A DNA stretch of 35,447 nucleotides from M55B165 sp964423265 (GTDB lineage Bacteria > Actinomycetota > Humimicrobiia > Humimicrobiales > Humimicrobiaceae). Shown here one piece after another: positions 33,675-35,447 of the stretch (positions within the stretch are counted from its first letter, which is position 1; each line of letters begins with the position of its first letter). The translations under genes and the position numbers were made by a program. Location of the stretch: assembly GCA_964423265.1 (NCBI GenBank), contig CAYREF010000019.1, positions 1 through 35,447 on the forward strand. Reading direction: 5' to 3'. The notes beneath the pieces were generated by a model, which worked only from the letters and a program-made list of their open reading frames with translations, was not told where the DNA came from and ran no database searches.

Positions 33675-34118
33675 TTAGATTATTGTGGTTTTAAGACCTA
33701 AATTTTTGGCCAGAGAATTCAATTTCTTGTCCGAACAAACAAAGACAATATTGTTATAATCATTTTTTAGCTCCAGCGCTGAGGCCAACTGAAGGGAATC
33801 AATGGGGGTGACGTAGGTTTTGTCTATAAGACTTACTGCTTTAATAATAGTGCTGGAGGTTGTCTCAGATATTTTTATTATGCCATCAGATATATTTTTA
33901 AAAAATTCGCTTTTTATTTTATCATAAACTTCTCTATTCAGTTCACTAGAAATTTCATTTTTCCTTTTTAAATTAGAGACAACTTCTATAATGGTCAGAT
34001 CTGCAATGAAAATAGTACCTTTTTGCATAAAAACATTATCTATTTTGTTGGTGCCTTTCTTCAGCACATATCTCTTGAACAAAGCACTGGTGTCGATAAA
34101 ATGCCTATTTATTGTCAC
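33675..34118 (-). CDS. PIN-domain (VapC-like) toxin
   Basis: A 147-residue PIN domain with Asp9 (FIDTSALF), Glu45 (TIIEVVSNL), Asp107 (PIDSLQLASAL) and Asp130 (CSDKKLNSLA). All four metal-binding positions are present. The start overlaps the end of its antitoxin gene by 14 nt, so the two are coupled. It is convergent with the HepT remnant. It belongs to a different branch from the PIN toxin at 28031. Confidence 0.88.
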   Translation of the reverse strand: MTINRHFIDTSALFKRYVLKKGTNKIDNVFMQKGTIFIADLTIIEVVSNLKRKNEISSELNREVYDKIKSEFFKNISDGIIKISETTSSTIIKAVSLIDKTYVTPIDSLQLASALELKNDYNNIVFVCSDKKLNSLAKNLGLKTTII

Positions 34119-34410
34119 CGGTTTCCTCTTCTCTAAGCTTTCTTATTTGTTTTTGCAGGTTAAGGTTAAAGCCTTTGGTCATTTCCCTTACTCTGGCAAG
34201 CCCTATATTATCCTTGCTTTCCTGGTATGCATAGCTTAACAATTTGGCCTTATTATTGCTATCAGGCAGGGGTTTTAACACTATATTGCCCTCTTTTATA
34301 AATCCTCCCAGGTACATTCCATTTTTTATTTCCAGCTTATCCCTTATTTCCCAAGGGATTGTTATCTGTCCTTTGGAAGTTACTTTTATTTTCTTCATTT
34401 CATTTGCCAT
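34105..34410 (-). CDS. AbrB-type antitoxin
   Basis: A 101-residue protein with an AbrB/SpoVT swapped-hairpin domain (MKKIKVTSKGQITIPWEIRD, then IKNGMYLGG) at residues 5-47 and a charged helical tail that would contact the PIN toxin. The ATG at 34410 has AAGGAG upstream. A promoter (34438-34466) and the repeated GTAAG elements lie before it. Confidence 0.88.
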   Translation of the reverse strand: MANEMKKIKVTSKGQITIPWEIRDKLEIKNGMYLGGFIKEGNIVLKPLPDSNNKAKLLSYAYQESKDNIGLARVREMTKGFNLNLQKQIRKLREEETGDNK

Positions 34411-34421
34411 TTATCTTACTC

Positions 34422-34433
34422 CTTACTTCTTAC
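34422..34433 (-). repeat. 12-bp motif shared with the other AbrB leader
   Basis: CTTACTTCTTAC on the + strand (GTAAGAAGTAAG in the direction of the gene), 12-23 nt before the AbrB start. The identical 12-mer occurs at 28780-28791 before the other AbrB gene. A further GTAAG follows here, giving repeated units that could be an operator. Confidence 0.5.
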
Positions 34434-34437
34434 TAAT

Positions 34438-34466
34438 ATTGTATATGCAAAAGTTAGAATTTCCAA
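34438..34466 (-). promoter_or_regulatory. Promoter of the second AbrB/PIN module
   Basis: On the minus strand the -35 is TTGGAA (34461-34466), the spacer is 17 nt, and the -10 is TACAAT (34438-34443). The -35 is the same as at the proposed atp operon promoter. Confidence 0.6.
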
Positions 34467-34614
34467 GAGTTTTTTTCAAATTAAGGCTGGAAGTTAAAAG
34501 CCTTATTAGAGGTTGGGAAATTCATGTTACCATTTACCAATAAACTGAATATATCTATAGGAAGTTGGAGGCAGTTTTTTCCATCTGGACTGCGCTTGTA
34601 AAATAATTTTTAAC

Positions 34615-34645
34615 TGATATCATCATAGTGATGATAATGATATCA
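34615..34645 (+). promoter_or_regulatory. Compound operator of the RHH/PIN module
   Basis: TATCATCA (34618-34625), spacer TAG, and TGATGATA (34629-34636) form a perfect 8-bp inverted repeat. Two copies of the palindrome TGATATCA (34615-34622 and 34638-34645) flank it, 23 bp apart, about two helical turns. The site lies 26 nt before the RHH start and is well placed for cooperative autorepression. Confidence 0.7.
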
Positions 34646-34671
34646 TAATAAACCAAAAGAAGGTGGATACA

Positions 34672-34932
34672 GTGAAATCCTTTCTTATAAGGGGCTTAGA
34701 AGAGGAATTACTTGAGGAAATAAAAAAGCGGGCAAAAAAAGAGTCTATAAGCGCAAATAAATATATAAAATCCATTATTAGGTCTGCAGTAGGATTGGGC
34801 AAGTTTGAAAAAAAAGAAAATAAATTTACTGATCTTGATTTACTGGCAGGAAGATGGGATGAAGAAGAATACAGACTAATAAACATAGAATTAAAAGGAC
34901 AAAGAAAAATAGATAAAGACCTATGGAATTAA
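34672..34932 (+). CDS. Ribbon-helix-helix antitoxin (VapB/FitA-like)
   Basis: An 86-residue protein from GTG 34672, chosen because AAGGTGG (34660-34666) is 5 nt upstream; an in-frame GTG at 34663 lies inside that SD sequence. The N-terminal RHH domain (about 1-40) has the strand SFLIRGL and helices LEEELLEEIKKRAKKE and SANKYIKSIIR. The C-terminal half (42-86), with DLDLLAGRWDEEEY, should wrap the toxin. It overlaps the toxin gene by 10 nt. Confidence 0.87.
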   Translation: MKSFLIRGLEEELLEEIKKRAKKESISANKYIKSIIRSAVGLGKFEKKENKFTDLDLLAGRWDEEEYRLINIELKGQRKIDKDLWN

Positions 34933-35321
34933 AGAGAATCATAATTGATACAAATATATATAGCGAGCTGCTCAGAGGGCGGGAGGATATTATTGATTTA
35001 TTGAGAGAGCCAGAAATAATTGCTATTAGTGTTATTACCATTGGAGAACTTCTAGCAGGTTTTGAAATTAGCCAGAGAAGGAAAAAAAACCTGGAGGAGC
35101 TGGATATTTTTTTAAATTCGCCACGGGTACTTGTCTACGATATTAATAAAGAAACAACAGAATTTTACTCAAAGATATTTGGTGAGTTAAAGAGGGCTGG
35201 TACTCCCATTCCTGTAAATGATATCTGGATTGCAGCTCTAGCCTTACAGCACAGTACAAAGCTTGTTACTCTGGATGAACATTTCAAAAAAGTTCAAGGG
35301 CTGTTTCTGGTAAGTATTTGA
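34923..35321 (+). CDS. vapC: VapC-type PIN toxin
   Basis: A 132-residue PIN ribonuclease with Asp9 (IIDTNIYSELL), Glu42 (ITIGELLAGF), Asp100 (PVNDIWIAA) and Asp118 (TLDEHF), all as expected for VapC. It overlaps its RHH antitoxin by 10 nt. It is the third PIN toxin in about 7 kb. Nothing is seen in the last 126 nt of the window after it. Confidence 0.9.
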   Translation: MELKRIIIDTNIYSELLRGREDIIDLLREPEIIAISVITIGELLAGFEISQRRKKNLEELDIFLNSPRVLVYDINKETTEFYSKIFGELKRAGTPIPVNDIWIAALALQHSTKLVTLDEHFKKVQGLFLVSI

Positions 35322-35447
35322 AAGGTTTGTAGATAGTAGAACAGAATTATGTCCTGCAAAATGATAATAGGTTTAGAAATAGATTTTATTGAATTATTTT
35401 AAATAACAAAAATTTAATATATTTTTCTTTAAAAAATCCATTAAGAT

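Noticed and set aside
1..35447. CRISPR arrays, tRNA or rRNA genes, insertion sequences
   Set aside because: No regularly spaced repeats, tRNA cloverleaf, rRNA segment or transposase was recognised.

Overview
The window comes from an AT-rich bacterium (roughly 40% GC by eye) of Gram-positive type. It uses many TTG and GTG starts. It encodes a LytR-CpsA-Psr (LCP) wall-polymer ligase, a lipoprotein with a lipobox and a GerMN-domain protein. Its complete F-type ATP synthase operon lies close to murA, as in Firmicutes and Actinobacteria. The LytR_C tail on the LCP protein and the many starts without a Shine-Dalgarno (SD) sequence would suit a deep-branching, low-GC actinobacterial lineage, but that placement is inference.

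Region 1 (1-7582): a dCMP deaminase gene followed by atpI-B-E-F-H-A-G-D-C, all on + and tightly packed, with a plausible promoter at 292-320. The c subunit looks proton-type. The alpha subunit has an unusual P-loop.

Region 2 (7583-16359): a PAS/HD-GYP protein behind a strong promoter, a small PH-like protein on -, and then a cell-envelope block. The block runs murA (peptidoglycan precursor), an LCP ligase carrying two internally duplicated Ig-like domains, a membrane nucleotide-sugar dehydratase (CapD/PglF type), a small undecaprenyl-phosphate sugar-1-phosphate transferase (PglC type) and a secreted DUF4214-SGNH hydrolase. Together they could make, start, attach and trim or modify a wall glycopolymer.

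Region 3 (16363-19636): minus-strand genes for a conserved hypothetical, a zinc ribbon, an ArsR repressor with its operator, and an extended SDR. They are followed by a second DUF4214 protein carrying an HExxH metallopeptidase-like domain.

Region 4 (19787-35321): an accessory region with six toxin-antitoxin-type modules: AbiE, AbrB/PIN, reverse-order AbiE, MntA with a frameshifted HepT, a second AbrB/PIN, and RHH/PIN. Interspersed are polytopic GT-C-like membrane proteins (one ending in a third DUF4214 module), an atypical SDR, a membrane metallophosphoesterase, a TPR lipoprotein and a GerMN protein. The most distinctive features of the window are the DUF4214 module on three different catalytic heads, the LCP/Ig-like fusion, the split between SD-bearing and SD-less starts, and the TA cluster with readable operators.
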